Shown in pieces: positions 44,691 to 53,280 of a DNA stretch of 64,000 nucleotides. This stretch comes from Paracrocinitomix sp040880585 (lineage in GTDB: Bacteria; Bacteroidota; Bacteroidia; Flavobacteriales_D; Crocinitomicaceae), in NCBI GenBank assembly GCA_040880585.1, contig JBBDID010000018.1:89987-153986 (forward strand), in the 5' to 3' direction. Position 1 is the first letter of the stretch. Every line of letters starts with the position of its first letter. The notes under the pieces were generated by a model. That model was not told the origin of the DNA, made no database searches, and was given only the letters and a program-made list of their open reading frames with translations. Both the position numbers and the translations under genes were made by a program.

Positions 44691-46241
44691 ATGAAACTAA
44701 AAACAGTATTAATCGCATTACTTGTCAGTTCGCTGGCAGTAAAAACGCTCTCTTTTTGCGGCTTCTATGTGGCAAAAGCAGATGCTAAACTATTCAACAA
44801 AACCTCACAGATCATTCTCGTCAGGGATGGAAACAAAACCACTGTCACCATGTCTAATGATTTCAAAGGAGACGTCAATGATTTTGCTATGGTCGTGCCT
44901 GTACCTTCCATTTTACAACGGGATGACATCAGGGTTGTACCAACAGAGCTATTTGGTAAGTTAGATGCTTATTCCGGACCGCGTTTGGTGGAGTATTATG
45001 ACGAAAATCCTTGTACCGTTTACGATAATGTTGATTATTACTTGAATGAGGACGCGTCTTACATGCCTAGAATGGCTAAATCGAGCATGTCTTCTGAGAG
45101 GGATAAAGACCTGGGAGTGACGATTGAAGCAAAATACTCAGTAGAAGAGTATGACATTTTGATCTTATCAGCTAAAGAGTCTACAGGATTAAAAACCTGG
45201 TTGCTGGAAAACGAATACAAAATTCCGGAAACGGCTGAAGAAGTGCTGGAACCTTACATTAAAAACAATATGAAGTTCTTTGTGGTAAAGGTAAACGCAG
45301 AAAAATTGAATGAAATGAGTGGAGTAGGGAATCTCAATAAGTACATTGATGACCCTGCCTTGAAGGAAGTGAAAAACCTACGTCCTTTACAAATTACCTA
45401 CGAATCGGATAAATTCATGCTTCCTATTCGTTTAGGCATGGCAAATTCTGACGGTGAACAAGATATGATTGTGTACGCTTTTACCAAAAAGGGTAGAGTA
45501 GAGTGCACCAATTATCGCACTACAAAAATCCCGACCAATGAGAACATTCCGCTTTTTGTACGCCAAAAATTTGGAAAATTCTATGTGGATTTATTTGAAA
45601 AAGCACACGGTGAAGAAGACAAAGAAGCTATTTTTTTGGAGTACGCCTGGAACATCAGTCCTCAATTTACGGGAATGAAGTGTGATCCATGTGTTGGGCC
45701 CCCGCCTATTTATTCAGATTTGGTGAAGGCCGGTGTTGATTGGGCGATTAACACGAATAATCAGGCGAGCAGTGAAGTATTTTTTACCCGATTACACTTG
45801 CGATATTCAAGGGAAACACATCCACAGGACCTACAGTTTCACGTTACCCCCAACAAAGAGCACTTTCAGGCGCGTTATATTTTAACCAATCCGGCAAGTG
45901 GTGATTTCAGTTGTGATGAGGGGCAAAAATACTGCGCACAAAAAGTAAAGCAACGATTGCGGGAATTAGAAAACTTAAATGAGTTGACATCCTGGAACAC
46001 TATGCCGTACAGCAATTACATCAAGGAGTTTTACGAAAAACTGGAGGATAAAACCTTATTGTATCAAGTTGAAGATGACAGTGAGCGAAATGAGGTATGG
46101 CCATTTGCTCCGGAACTTCCGGATCCTAACAGAGGATTGAAAATAGCCTTACTCTTTAGTGTTTTTGGCTTGATGTTCGCGATCTTTTTGTATCGAAGAA
46201 GCAAGTTAACAAGAGGCTTGTTACATGCCTTTGAGGCATAA
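44691..46241 (+). CDS. DUF2330 domain protein
   Basis: 516 residues. The signal peptide includes SSLAVKTLSFCGF. The DUF2330 domain covers most of the protein: FCGFYVAKADAKLFNKTS, IILVRDGNKTTVTMSND and FAMVVPVPSIL are typical. A C-terminal membrane helix (ALLFSVFGLMFAIFLY) is followed by basic residues, so the domain faces the periplasm. Several Cys residues (for example KCDPCVGPPP) could form disulfides or bind a cofactor. Function is unknown. It forms a two-gene unit with the RnfD-like gene, and a terminator follows. Confidence 0.88.
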   Translation: MKLKTVLIALLVSSLAVKTLSFCGFYVAKADAKLFNKTSQIILVRDGNKTTVTMSNDFKGDVNDFAMVVPVPSILQRDDIRVVPTELFGKLDAYSGPRLVEYYDENPCTVYDNVDYYLNEDASYMPRMAKSSMSSERDKDLGVTIEAKYSVEEYDILILSAKESTGLKTWLLENEYKIPETAEEVLEPYIKNNMKFFVVKVNAEKLNEMSGVGNLNKYIDDPALKEVKNLRPLQITYESDKFMLPIRLGMANSDGEQDMIVYAFTKKGRVECTNYRTTKIPTNENIPLFVRQKFGKFYVDLFEKAHGEEDKEAIFLEYAWNISPQFTGMKCDPCVGPPPIYSDLVKAGVDWAINTNNQASSEVFFTRLHLRYSRETHPQDLQFHVTPNKEHFQARYILTNPASGDFSCDEGQKYCAQKVKQRLRELENLNELTSWNTMPYSNYIKEFYEKLEDKTLLYQVEDDSERNEVWPFAPELPDPNRGLKIALLFSVFGLMFAIFLYRRSKLTRGLLHAFEA

Positions 46242-46264
46242 ATCACCTATTATCTGATTACAGA

Positions 46265-46303
46265 ACAACAACCGCTTTCATTCATTGGGAGCGGTTGTTG
46301 TTT
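46265..46303 (+). terminator. Terminator after the DUF2330 gene
   Basis: Perfect 12-bp stem ACAACAACCGCT (46265-46276) / AGCGGTTGTTGT (46290-46301), 13-base loop, short T-tract. Confidence 0.75.
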
Positions 46304-46351
46304 GGCATGTAAATTGTGGTGGTCAAGTCAAATAACGTAAATAACAAAATT

Positions 46352-47146
46352 ATGGCTACTCTTCTTTCATTTCATAAAACACGTTTTTTTTTCTTTATTC
46401 TCATATTAGGGTTAATCTCCTGTAAAAAGGTAGATGCCGGAAAAGGAGAGGTGATTGATCAACGTCTTGATGTGGCCGATTTTAATAAGATTCATTTTTC
46501 TATAGGAGGACAACTGAATTATACGCAAGAAAGTAAAACATCTGTACAGATTACTACTTCAGAAAAAGTTGCTGATGCACTTGATATTTATGTAGAAGAC
46601 ATGACCTTGTACATTAAAGCTAAAGATAAATATGTCGTCAAAAATAGTGAGTTGATCACAATTAACGTGACAGATAATGACGTTTACGATATTACAGTAT
46701 CGGGAAGTGGAAATGTGAGTGCAGATTTTGATCCATCTCATCAATTTAATGAACATCATTTAAGAGTTAGCGGATCAGGGAATATTACAGCAAATGAAGT
46801 AGCAACAGATCAACAAACTTCTACGATTTCAGGTTCTGGAAACATCAGTTATGATTGGTTAAATGCTACTGAAGCTTTATGTAATATTTCAGGCTCCGGA
46901 AATGTAACTTATGCAGGCAATGTTAATCAGCTTGAAACAAACCTTTCAGGGAATGGGCATTTTTACGGATTTGAGATGGACACCTATGATGCTACTGTTA
47001 ATGTCAGTGGGGAAGGAAATGCAGAAGTACGTGTTCAACACCAGTTAAATGCTAACATCAGTGGATCAGGGAACATTTCCTATAAAGGAAGTCCAATTCT
47101 TGTTACTGCTGTATCTGGTACCGGAAAAATGATAGATGCTAATTAG
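46352..47146 (+). CDS. GIN (DUF2807) domain lipoprotein
   Basis: 264 residues from the ATG at 46352; a GTG at 46316 lies inside the preceding spacer and is less likely. The lipobox is ILGLISC followed by KKVDAGKGE. The rest is a head-GIN beta-helix with repeated Ser-Gly-Ser-Gly-Asn turns (VSGSGNVSADF, VSGSGNITANE, ISGSGNISYDW). Family members are envelope proteins of unknown function, common in Bacteroidota. Confidence 0.9.
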   Translation: MATLLSFHKTRFFFFILILGLISCKKVDAGKGEVIDQRLDVADFNKIHFSIGGQLNYTQESKTSVQITTSEKVADALDIYVEDMTLYIKAKDKYVVKNSELITINVTDNDVYDITVSGSGNVSADFDPSHQFNEHHLRVSGSGNITANEVATDQQTSTISGSGNISYDWLNATEALCNISGSGNVTYAGNVNQLETNLSGNGHFYGFEMDTYDATVNVSGEGNAEVRVQHQLNANISGSGNISYKGSPILVTAVSGTGKMIDAN

Positions 47147-47259
47147 GCTTACATGAAAAATATCAGAATCAAAACTGAACCTTTGATAAGAAAGTTGTAG
47201 CCATAGTGTTGTATTGATTTCAATTTTATTGCTAAAAGATAATCGTTGGAGCGGTTATT

Positions 47260-47670
47260 TTACTTTGTATTTTTAATAAAATGGTCGATTGCCCATTTAT
47301 CTTTTTCCTGAGGCATAAAAAGTAATACGATTAAAAGCACAGATCGAAAAAATACATGTTGTAGATCCCATATTGGTTGAGCAATACCATGTCCCAAACT
47401 AACTACAAGCAAAACCACTATAAACAGGTAATAGACATAGTTTCTAAACAACCCAAGGATAAGTAATAATCCTCCCAATAACTCAGCGTAAGAAGTGAAA
47501 TAGACCGTTGCTTTAACTAAAAAATCAGGTAAAAATTCGGTGTAAGATGAAAAGAAGAGCTGATATACTTTTTCCACCCCATAAGTGAATACTTTTCCAT
47601 AACCCTGCATTAAAAAAATGACCCCGAGTAGTAGGCGTATAAAGAATAATCCAACAGTTATATTGTTCAT
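47260..47670 (-). CDS. DoxX family membrane protein
   Basis: 136 residues with four helices. The opening GLFFIRLLLGVIFLMQGYGK and the AELLGGLLLILGLF segment are typical of DoxX/DoxD proteins. It is a small inner-membrane protein; specific roles differ between family members. It converges with the GIN gene, and a weak hairpin (ATAATCG/CGGTTAT at 47239-47258) lies between them. Confidence 0.85.
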   Translation of the reverse strand: MNNITVGLFFIRLLLGVIFLMQGYGKVFTYGVEKVYQLFFSSYTEFLPDFLVKATVYFTSYAELLGGLLLILGLFRNYVYYLFIVVLLVVSLGHGIAQPIWDLQHVFFRSVLLIVLLFMPQEKDKWAIDHFIKNTK

Positions 47671-47713
47671 TCAGTAATGTTTTATGTGTTCAAAAAACGC
47701 CTATTTCACCACA

Positions 47714-50700
47714 TCATTGCCTGATCAATTCTTTCACCATTCGTCCTTGTTCAGTGTATAGGTGGATAAAATAAACCCCTTTTGAATAGTCACTAACATC
47801 TAGTTCAAAACCATTCATTCCTTCTGTGTCAATAGCAGTCAATATTCTTCCTCGGGCATCTGTCAATTCAATACTTAAGACCTTGCCCTCCCAATTGATA
47901 TAAACTAATCCGGATGAAGGGTTAGGGTAGAGGTTTACATTATATTTACTCCACTCATCCATGCCGGTTTGATCAATTATGTAGCAAGAAGAGGTTTCCT
48001 GACATCCGCCCATAGTTATAATCACGGCATAATTCCCGGCATCCTCAGTAGGTATGAAAACCTGATTGGTTTCTCCGGCTATGGTTGCATTTCCATTGTC
48101 GCAATCTACCCATTGATAAGTGGCGGTCGTTTGATTGGCTTCTAGCCCGGGAGAAAGGAAATTGACCGTTACATCTATTGTTGTTACTGTTAAGGTCGTG
48201 ACAATCGTACTATCACAACCATTGACATCTGTTAATACACTGGTTTGTGTTTGGGGGGTTGTTCCTGTTGTTCCGTCAGGGAAAGTATAGGTGTCGCCAT
48301 CACAAATCGTGGCAGATTCATTTTCATTGTACAAAGGATTCACTGTTAAGTCCGTCACTATGACCGAATCACAACCATCTACTGTTGTCAAATTACTACT
48401 GTGTGATTCAGTAACCGTTCCGGTAGTTCCATCAGGATAGGTGTAGGTATCTCCATCACAAATGGTAACAGATTCATTTTCATTGTACAAAGGATTCACT
48501 GTTAAGTCTGTCACTATGACCGAATCACAACCATCTACCGTTGTCAAATTACTACTGTGTGATTCAGTAACCGTTCCGGTAGTTCCATCAGGATAGGTGT
48601 AGGTGTCTCCATCACAAATGCTGGCAGTCTCATTTAAATTATAAACCGGATTCACTTGCACTTCAATATCTTCACAGGAACCGGGGGTAACACATCCACC
48701 TTCTCCTCTGACAAAATACGAAGTGGTGGAGGTGGGTGAAACTGTGATAGCAGTTCCAGACCCAACGGATGTTCCTCCACAGGAGGTGGTATACCATTGC
48801 CAATCGGTTGCATCATTCAGGTTTCCGGATGAAATCGAAAGTGTTGTACTTTGCCCTTCACAAATTGAAGTGGCTCCACTAAGGGTTGGCACATCCGGAT
48901 CCGTACAAGCCGGTGCATCAATTTCAAAATCATTGTCTGAAATATCAAAGAAAGTACCGTCTGAATTTCTAACCATAATACGAGCAGTAGTCGTGACTAT
49001 TCCCGGAACTGTTATGGTTTCAGCCCCATCATTGGCCACGGCTGTTGCCAGGGTAGTTGGATAGGTTAAGCCGCCATCTGTAGACAATAAAATATCAACC
49101 GTTGAACAATTGACCGGAGCGAGATTCGTGTTAGCGACATCCCAGGTAACTGTTTCACTTGTTGACCCGGTCCAAACGATTCCTGTTATTGAAGGGTACA
49201 AAACAACAAAAGGGCCGGAGCCATCATCAAAAGTTACTGTTACATCTTCATGGTCATTACATCCCGGAACATTGAGACCTTGATCTCTGACTGTCAATCT
49301 AAAGTTCATGGTTCGGCTAACTGAAGGGATCACCTCCCAGGTGGGTGAAATCCCTGCAGTTAAATCGGGTAGATTGGGGAAGTACCTGGTTGCATCCGGC
49401 ACCGGAGAATTAGACCTGAAGTTTGGTCCATCTGTACTGGAAGGGTTTGGAGGCTGCACAGAGACTGCATTATCAATTTGTTCCCAACAATAGAGAATAG
49501 GATCTCCGTCAGCATCCGTCACATTGCCCGTTAAAGCGAAAGGTGTATTTGTGGGGATCGTGATATTACCATTGGTACTGTTAATTACAGGCGCATTATT
49601 TCCCAGTGCTGTTATTTGTTCACAGGTATGTCCCGCACTCATGATCTCAATACCAATTTCCTCTAAATTAATTCCATGAAAATGGTCATCTGAGTTGCTT
49701 TGCACGTTAGGCGCACAAATTCCGGCATAGCCCATAATGGTACTGGCGCTTCCGGGCTCCATAGCGGTTGCATTATTTCGGTTACAACCGTTGTTTTGTG
49801 TATGATTGGCTCCAAATTGATGTCCCATTTCATGTGCTACATAATCGATATCAAAAGGGTCGCCAATAGGGTTGGCAGAGCCCGTTACACCTCTTGCTTT
49901 ATAGGTGTTATTACAAACACAACCTAAATAAGCTACACCACCGCTATTGGTGCCAAAAACGTGACCGATATCGTAATTCCCGTTTCCAATCACCGCATCA
50001 CAAGTGCTTTGATTTTCGCCGAGCATAGTACCCGCATTTCCATTTGAATACGGGTCGGTTGCTCCATTGGTATATATGATTTGATCATTGTTGCCAATAA
50101 TTACCATGGTAATGGCCATGTCACGTTCATACACCCCGTTGACCCGGTTCATGGTAGTTGCCTGCGCAGCTTGAGCATCAGCTACTGTGCCACCATGATA
50201 CGCAGTGTATTCTCCCGTGGCAGCTAAAGCCAAACGATAAGTTCTTAATTCGCATGTTCCAAATGTTCTAAGCGATCCGGAGACAGGTTTTTTCTGCGGA
50301 TTTAAATCGATCTCTTCACTGCCAAATTCACAGTTCATGTTCTTACCCGTAGCAAAGTCTTTTTTGTAGTACACCATATAATACTGATCGTTTCCATCAA
50401 TGATCGGATCAATAAAAATGGTGCTTTCACCGGCTTGAAGGATCATTACATGCAAACCCTTGGGTGTGATATCCCATTTTACTTTTCTCCCTTCATTATC
50501 TAACGCATCATAGGTTTTAATCTCAGGAAATTTCGCCCCTAACTCCGGCGAAAGTGTTTGGTTTCCCATAGCTTGATACTGATGCATGCTTCCGTCGGGG
50601 TGAGGAAAAGAAATCATTGCTGTAAAACCTTCAGAAGGATTGTCTCTATAAGCAATACCGGTTAGTTGTGTTTCTAGCTCTTCAACATTAATTTGATACA

Positions 50701-50860
50701 TGCGGTATTCGCTGGCTGTTATTTGAGGTGTCCCAAGCAATGTCAGATCATTAGGTAACACTTCAGTTGGTGTATAAATAATTTGTTTTTGCTTTTGTGC
50801 GTAGAGTTGAATACTGAAAGTAAACAACAGCAATAAAAGACCTGATTTTAACTGATTCAT
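47714..50860 (-). CDS. T9SS-secreted reprolysin-like zinc metalloprotease
   Basis: 1048 residues from the ATG at 50860, which precedes a clear signal peptide (FTFSIQLYAQ); the longer frame to 50956 lacks one. A propeptide-like region leads to the catalytic domain with HEMGHQFGANH near residue 347, the HExxHxxGxxH zinc motif of reprolysins, and a downstream Met-turn-like segment (STIMGYAG). Fibronectin- and PKD-like modules follow. Three 52-residue repeats (about 740-895) carry ICDGDTYTYPDGT and GCDSVIVT. The C-terminus is a T9SS type A sorting domain (NVNLYPNPSSGLVYI to KGVYFIHLYT). It is an extracellular protease. Confidence 0.93.
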   Translation of the reverse strand: MNQLKSGLLLLLFTFSIQLYAQKQKQIIYTPTEVLPNDLTLLGTPQITASEYRMYQINVEELETQLTGIAYRDNPSEGFTAMISFPHPDGSMHQYQAMGNQTLSPELGAKFPEIKTYDALDNEGRKVKWDITPKGLHVMILQAGESTIFIDPIIDGNDQYYMVYYKKDFATGKNMNCEFGSEEIDLNPQKKPVSGSLRTFGTCELRTYRLALAATGEYTAYHGGTVADAQAAQATTMNRVNGVYERDMAITMVIIGNNDQIIYTNGATDPYSNGNAGTMLGENQSTCDAVIGNGNYDIGHVFGTNSGGVAYLGCVCNNTYKARGVTGSANPIGDPFDIDYVAHEMGHQFGANHTQNNGCNRNNATAMEPGSASTIMGYAGICAPNVQSNSDDHFHGINLEEIGIEIMSAGHTCEQITALGNNAPVINSTNGNITIPTNTPFALTGNVTDADGDPILYCWEQIDNAVSVQPPNPSSTDGPNFRSNSPVPDATRYFPNLPDLTAGISPTWEVIPSVSRTMNFRLTVRDQGLNVPGCNDHEDVTVTFDDGSGPFVVLYPSITGIVWTGSTSETVTWDVANTNLAPVNCSTVDILLSTDGGLTYPTTLATAVANDGAETITVPGIVTTTARIMVRNSDGTFFDISDNDFEIDAPACTDPDVPTLSGATSICEGQSTTLSISSGNLNDATDWQWYTTSCGGTSVGSGTAITVSPTSTTSYFVRGEGGCVTPGSCEDIEVQVNPVYNLNETASICDGDTYTYPDGTTGTVTESHSSNLTTVDGCDSVIVTDLTVNPLYNENESVTICDGDTYTYPDGTTGTVTESHSSNLTTVDGCDSVIVTDLTVNPLYNENESATICDGDTYTFPDGTTGTTPQTQTSVLTDVNGCDSTIVTTLTVTTIDVTVNFLSPGLEANQTTATYQWVDCDNGNATIAGETNQVFIPTEDAGNYAVIITMGGCQETSSCYIIDQTGMDEWSKYNVNLYPNPSSGLVYINWEGKVLSIELTDARGRILTAIDTEGMNGFELDVSDYSKGVYFIHLYTEQGRMVKELIRQ
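48180..48647. repeat. Three tandem 156-bp intragenic repeats
   Basis: Within the metalloprotease gene. The two outermost copies on the 5' side of the coding strand, around 48336-48491 and 48492-48647, are nearly identical at the DNA level. The third (about 48180-48335) has diverged. The period of 156 bp equals 52 codons, so copy-number change keeps the frame. Confidence 0.85.
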
Positions 50861-50998
50861 AGCTTTTAAAATTGAAATTTGATCTTCAATATACTCACAA
50901 ATACTGAATTTTTCAACTGGGCTTTGAGACAAAATAACACTATTGTTGTATTGCAAAGGAAAAATTCCCTGATCGTCCTAACCTTTCTTAAAGTATAC

Positions 50999-51027
50999 TT
51001 GATGAACAGACCGAAAAGATAATTTTG
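50999..51027 (+). promoter_or_regulatory. Promoter upstream of the outer-membrane-like protein gene
   Basis: TTG at 50999-51001, an 18-base spacer, and TAATTTTG at 51020-51027, a good match to the Bacteroidota consensus. The leader would be about 80 bases. Confidence 0.58.
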
Positions 51028-51115
51028 AGTTGCATTTATCGCAAATCATAAAGTATATGTGCGAAATTCAATAATGAAACTGATTATCAAAGGGCTATAT
51101 TTACAGAAAAAAGTT

Positions 51116-51811
51116 ATGAAAAAATTGAAACTATTAATCATAGGTTTAGTCGGCCTGGTAATTACAGACAATGCAAGTGCCCAACTTAATTTTACGGTAA
51201 ATCCCGGTGTACAATATAACGGCGCTAATTTCGGATACAAAATAGGCAATTTTTTGCCTTATATGGGTCTACAATATTATGGAGGTTCGAGTAAACTTGC
51301 TTATTCCGGAACTGAGTGGAATAACATGACCTCTCAAATGGAATCCTATTCGAATGAGTTTGAATTTAAGGCTAAAATGTTTCTTCCTACTATAGGCACG
51401 AAGTTCTACTTTTTGAATATGGGAGATTTGAAGGCTTTTGGTAATTTAAATGTAACAAAACCTATTATTACTGCATCTTTCAAGGAAGACGGTGTTGAGA
51501 ATCCTGATGTTACTGAATTTATTGAAAAAATAAGTCTGTGGGCCGGTGATATAGGAGTGGGAGCAGAGTATAGTTTTGCTCCGCAATTTAGTATTAGCGG
51601 AGAGTTTGGCTTACGTTGGTTTAGAATTAAATATGAAGATTCATTTGACCAAGAAGTGTTTAATCCAATGACAGGAATGTCTGAAACTCATGAAGCCAGT
51701 ATTTTGTCGACATCATTTTTAAGTCCTACCTACTCAAGAATTAGTCTAAATTTCTACTTCACGGGATCTAAAATGAATAAAAATAAGAAAGAAGGTAATC
51801 CAGAAGAGTAA
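51116..51811 (+). CDS. Outer-membrane beta-barrel-like protein
   Basis: 231 residues from the ATG at 51116, which opens a clean signal peptide (MKKLKLLIIGLVGLV to DNASAQ); an in-frame ATG-less extension to 51059 adds 19 residues. The mature part has alternating hydrophobic strands and ends with an aromatic strand (RISLNFYFTG), followed by a short Lys-rich tail. This is typical of small outer-membrane barrels in the phylum. No specific family is recognised. Confidence 0.65.
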   Translation: MKKLKLLIIGLVGLVITDNASAQLNFTVNPGVQYNGANFGYKIGNFLPYMGLQYYGGSSKLAYSGTEWNNMTSQMESYSNEFEFKAKMFLPTIGTKFYFLNMGDLKAFGNLNVTKPIITASFKEDGVENPDVTEFIEKISLWAGDIGVGAEYSFAPQFSISGEFGLRWFRIKYEDSFDQEVFNPMTGMSETHEASILSTSFLSPTYSRISLNFYFTGSKMNKNKKEGNPEE

Positions 51812-51826
51812 AAATGGTGAATAATT

Positions 51827-51905
51827 AAAAGTGCTCAATGCAAGGTCTTCTAATTACCTTGGGGTTTAAAATACCTTACAAAGTTGGCCTTGCATGCACT
51901 TTTTA
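51827..51905 (+). terminator. Long hairpin downstream of the barrel gene
   Basis: AAAAGTGC plus ATGCAAGG (51827-51845, with a 3-base bulge) pair exactly with CCTTGCAT plus GCACTTTT (51888-51903). The loop is about 42 bases. The closing T-tract allows termination, but the loop is long for a standard terminator. Confidence 0.45.
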
Positions 51906-52002
51906 AAAGCTTCCACCAGCTGGATAGAGCTAAAAGCCAAATTCCCGCCGATAAAGGTGTAACGTAATTATTTTCTTACATTATCACATCAAAAGGTGCA
52001 CT

Positions 52003-53028
52003 ATGAAGGCAGTTATATCATTTTTCCTACTGATGATAGTGGGGATTTGCCTGGGTCAGGTTAACTATTCAGAAAAGGAACTGGAGAAAAAAAAGAAAAA
52101 ATTTCTGAAGGCAAAAAATTATGTTTACATCCCTTCTGAAACGTTCTACCCACCACTTCGAGATTCGGACGTTCCGTTTAGTACTGGTGAGACGGCTAAG
52201 CCTGTTAAGATAGATTCTTTTTACATGGGTCAGTTTGAGATATCGAACCGGGAATATTTATTGTATTTGGATTATCTTCAAATAACACAGCCTGAGCTTT
52301 TGGCAGATGCGCTGCCTGACACTATGGTTTGGAGGAGCCGTCACGCATATCAGGAACCATACGTTGATTATTATTTACGGCATCCGGCATACAGAGATTA
52401 CCCGGTAGTTGGCGTGTCATTTGAGCAAGCAAAGGCCTACGCAAAAAGGGCCACAGAGGCATATAACAATACCCCCGACCGGATTTTTGATGAAGTCTTG
52501 ATACGCTTACCAACCGAAATGGAATGGCAATATGCTGCTAGTGGGGGCGAGCAGTACGCTATTTTGCCCTGGTCAGGCACTTCTGTGTTTGATGAAGAAG
52601 GTGAAATCAAGGCTAATTTTGGATATGTATCTCAAATAGATATTTTACGTGATTCGCTGTGGGAAGAAGACGACACCAAAGACCAATTGATAAAAAAAGA
52701 AATTTTGCTTGCCGGCGGTCAAAGTTATTTTGGCGTAGATTTATTAGCAGCTGTACAGAGCTATTCACCAAATAAATTCGGTCTTTATAATATGGCCGGA
52801 AATGTGGAGGAAATGGTCACTCAAGGCTGTTATCAAACCGATATGTGGTATAATTACTTTGAACCATGTGATTCCGCAGTTACAGACTCATCCGGTATTA
52901 CAAAAGGGGGGAGTTGGAGAGATCCGGGTGCATATATGCGTACAAATTCACGACAGTTTTACCGGGGAACTGATTACTCTTCTACCGAAATGGGTTTTAG
53001 GGTGGTATTGCAGGTGATCAGGTATTAA
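52003..53028 (+). CDS. Secreted formylglycine-enzyme-fold protein (GldJ/GldK-like)
   Basis: 341 residues. A signal peptide ends VGICLGQ, with no proper lipobox. The body is a SUMF1/FGE-sulfatase fold: FYMGQFEISNREYLLYL, YPVVGVSFEQAKAYAKR, LPTEMEWQYAASGG, NKFGLYNMAGNVEEMV, GGSWRDPG and MGFRVVLQ. The insert ALPDTMVWRS and PAYRDYPVVGVS resemble GldJ/GldK, gliding and T9SS ring lipoproteins. Because it lacks the lipobox, I call it a paralogue rather than GldK. A structural role in the envelope is more likely than enzyme activity. Confidence 0.83.
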   Translation: MKAVISFFLLMIVGICLGQVNYSEKELEKKKKKFLKAKNYVYIPSETFYPPLRDSDVPFSTGETAKPVKIDSFYMGQFEISNREYLLYLDYLQITQPELLADALPDTMVWRSRHAYQEPYVDYYLRHPAYRDYPVVGVSFEQAKAYAKRATEAYNNTPDRIFDEVLIRLPTEMEWQYAASGGEQYAILPWSGTSVFDEEGEIKANFGYVSQIDILRDSLWEEDDTKDQLIKKEILLAGGQSYFGVDLLAAVQSYSPNKFGLYNMAGNVEEMVTQGCYQTDMWYNYFEPCDSAVTDSSGITKGGSWRDPGAYMRTNSRQFYRGTDYSSTEMGFRVVLQVIRY

Positions 53029-53137
53029 ATGCAGGCATTATCTCTATTTCAGAGACGAAGGATTTGCAATCTTTCGGCACACCTACCGCCAACCAACTCA
53101 AATTCACAATCCGTGTGGCAACGAAAGCACAAAATTT

Positions 53138-53197
53138 CAAACCATGTTTCTGCTTTTACTGCTGTCATTTGATAGTTCAGGGCAGAAACATGGTTTG
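53138..53197. repeat. Perfect 16-bp inverted repeat with 28-base loop
   Basis: CAAACCATGTTTCTGC (53138-53153) and GCAGAAACATGGTTTG (53182-53197). It lies in the 252-bp gap between the convergent FGE-fold and ankyrin genes. It has no T-tract. The remaining gap holds no gene that I can support. Confidence 0.6.
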
Positions 53198-53280
53198 GGA
53201 TTTTGATGAATCATCATTTGAACCGAAAGAGCTGAATATAAGACTATTCAGGATAATAAGGGATAAATATGTATTTCTCA

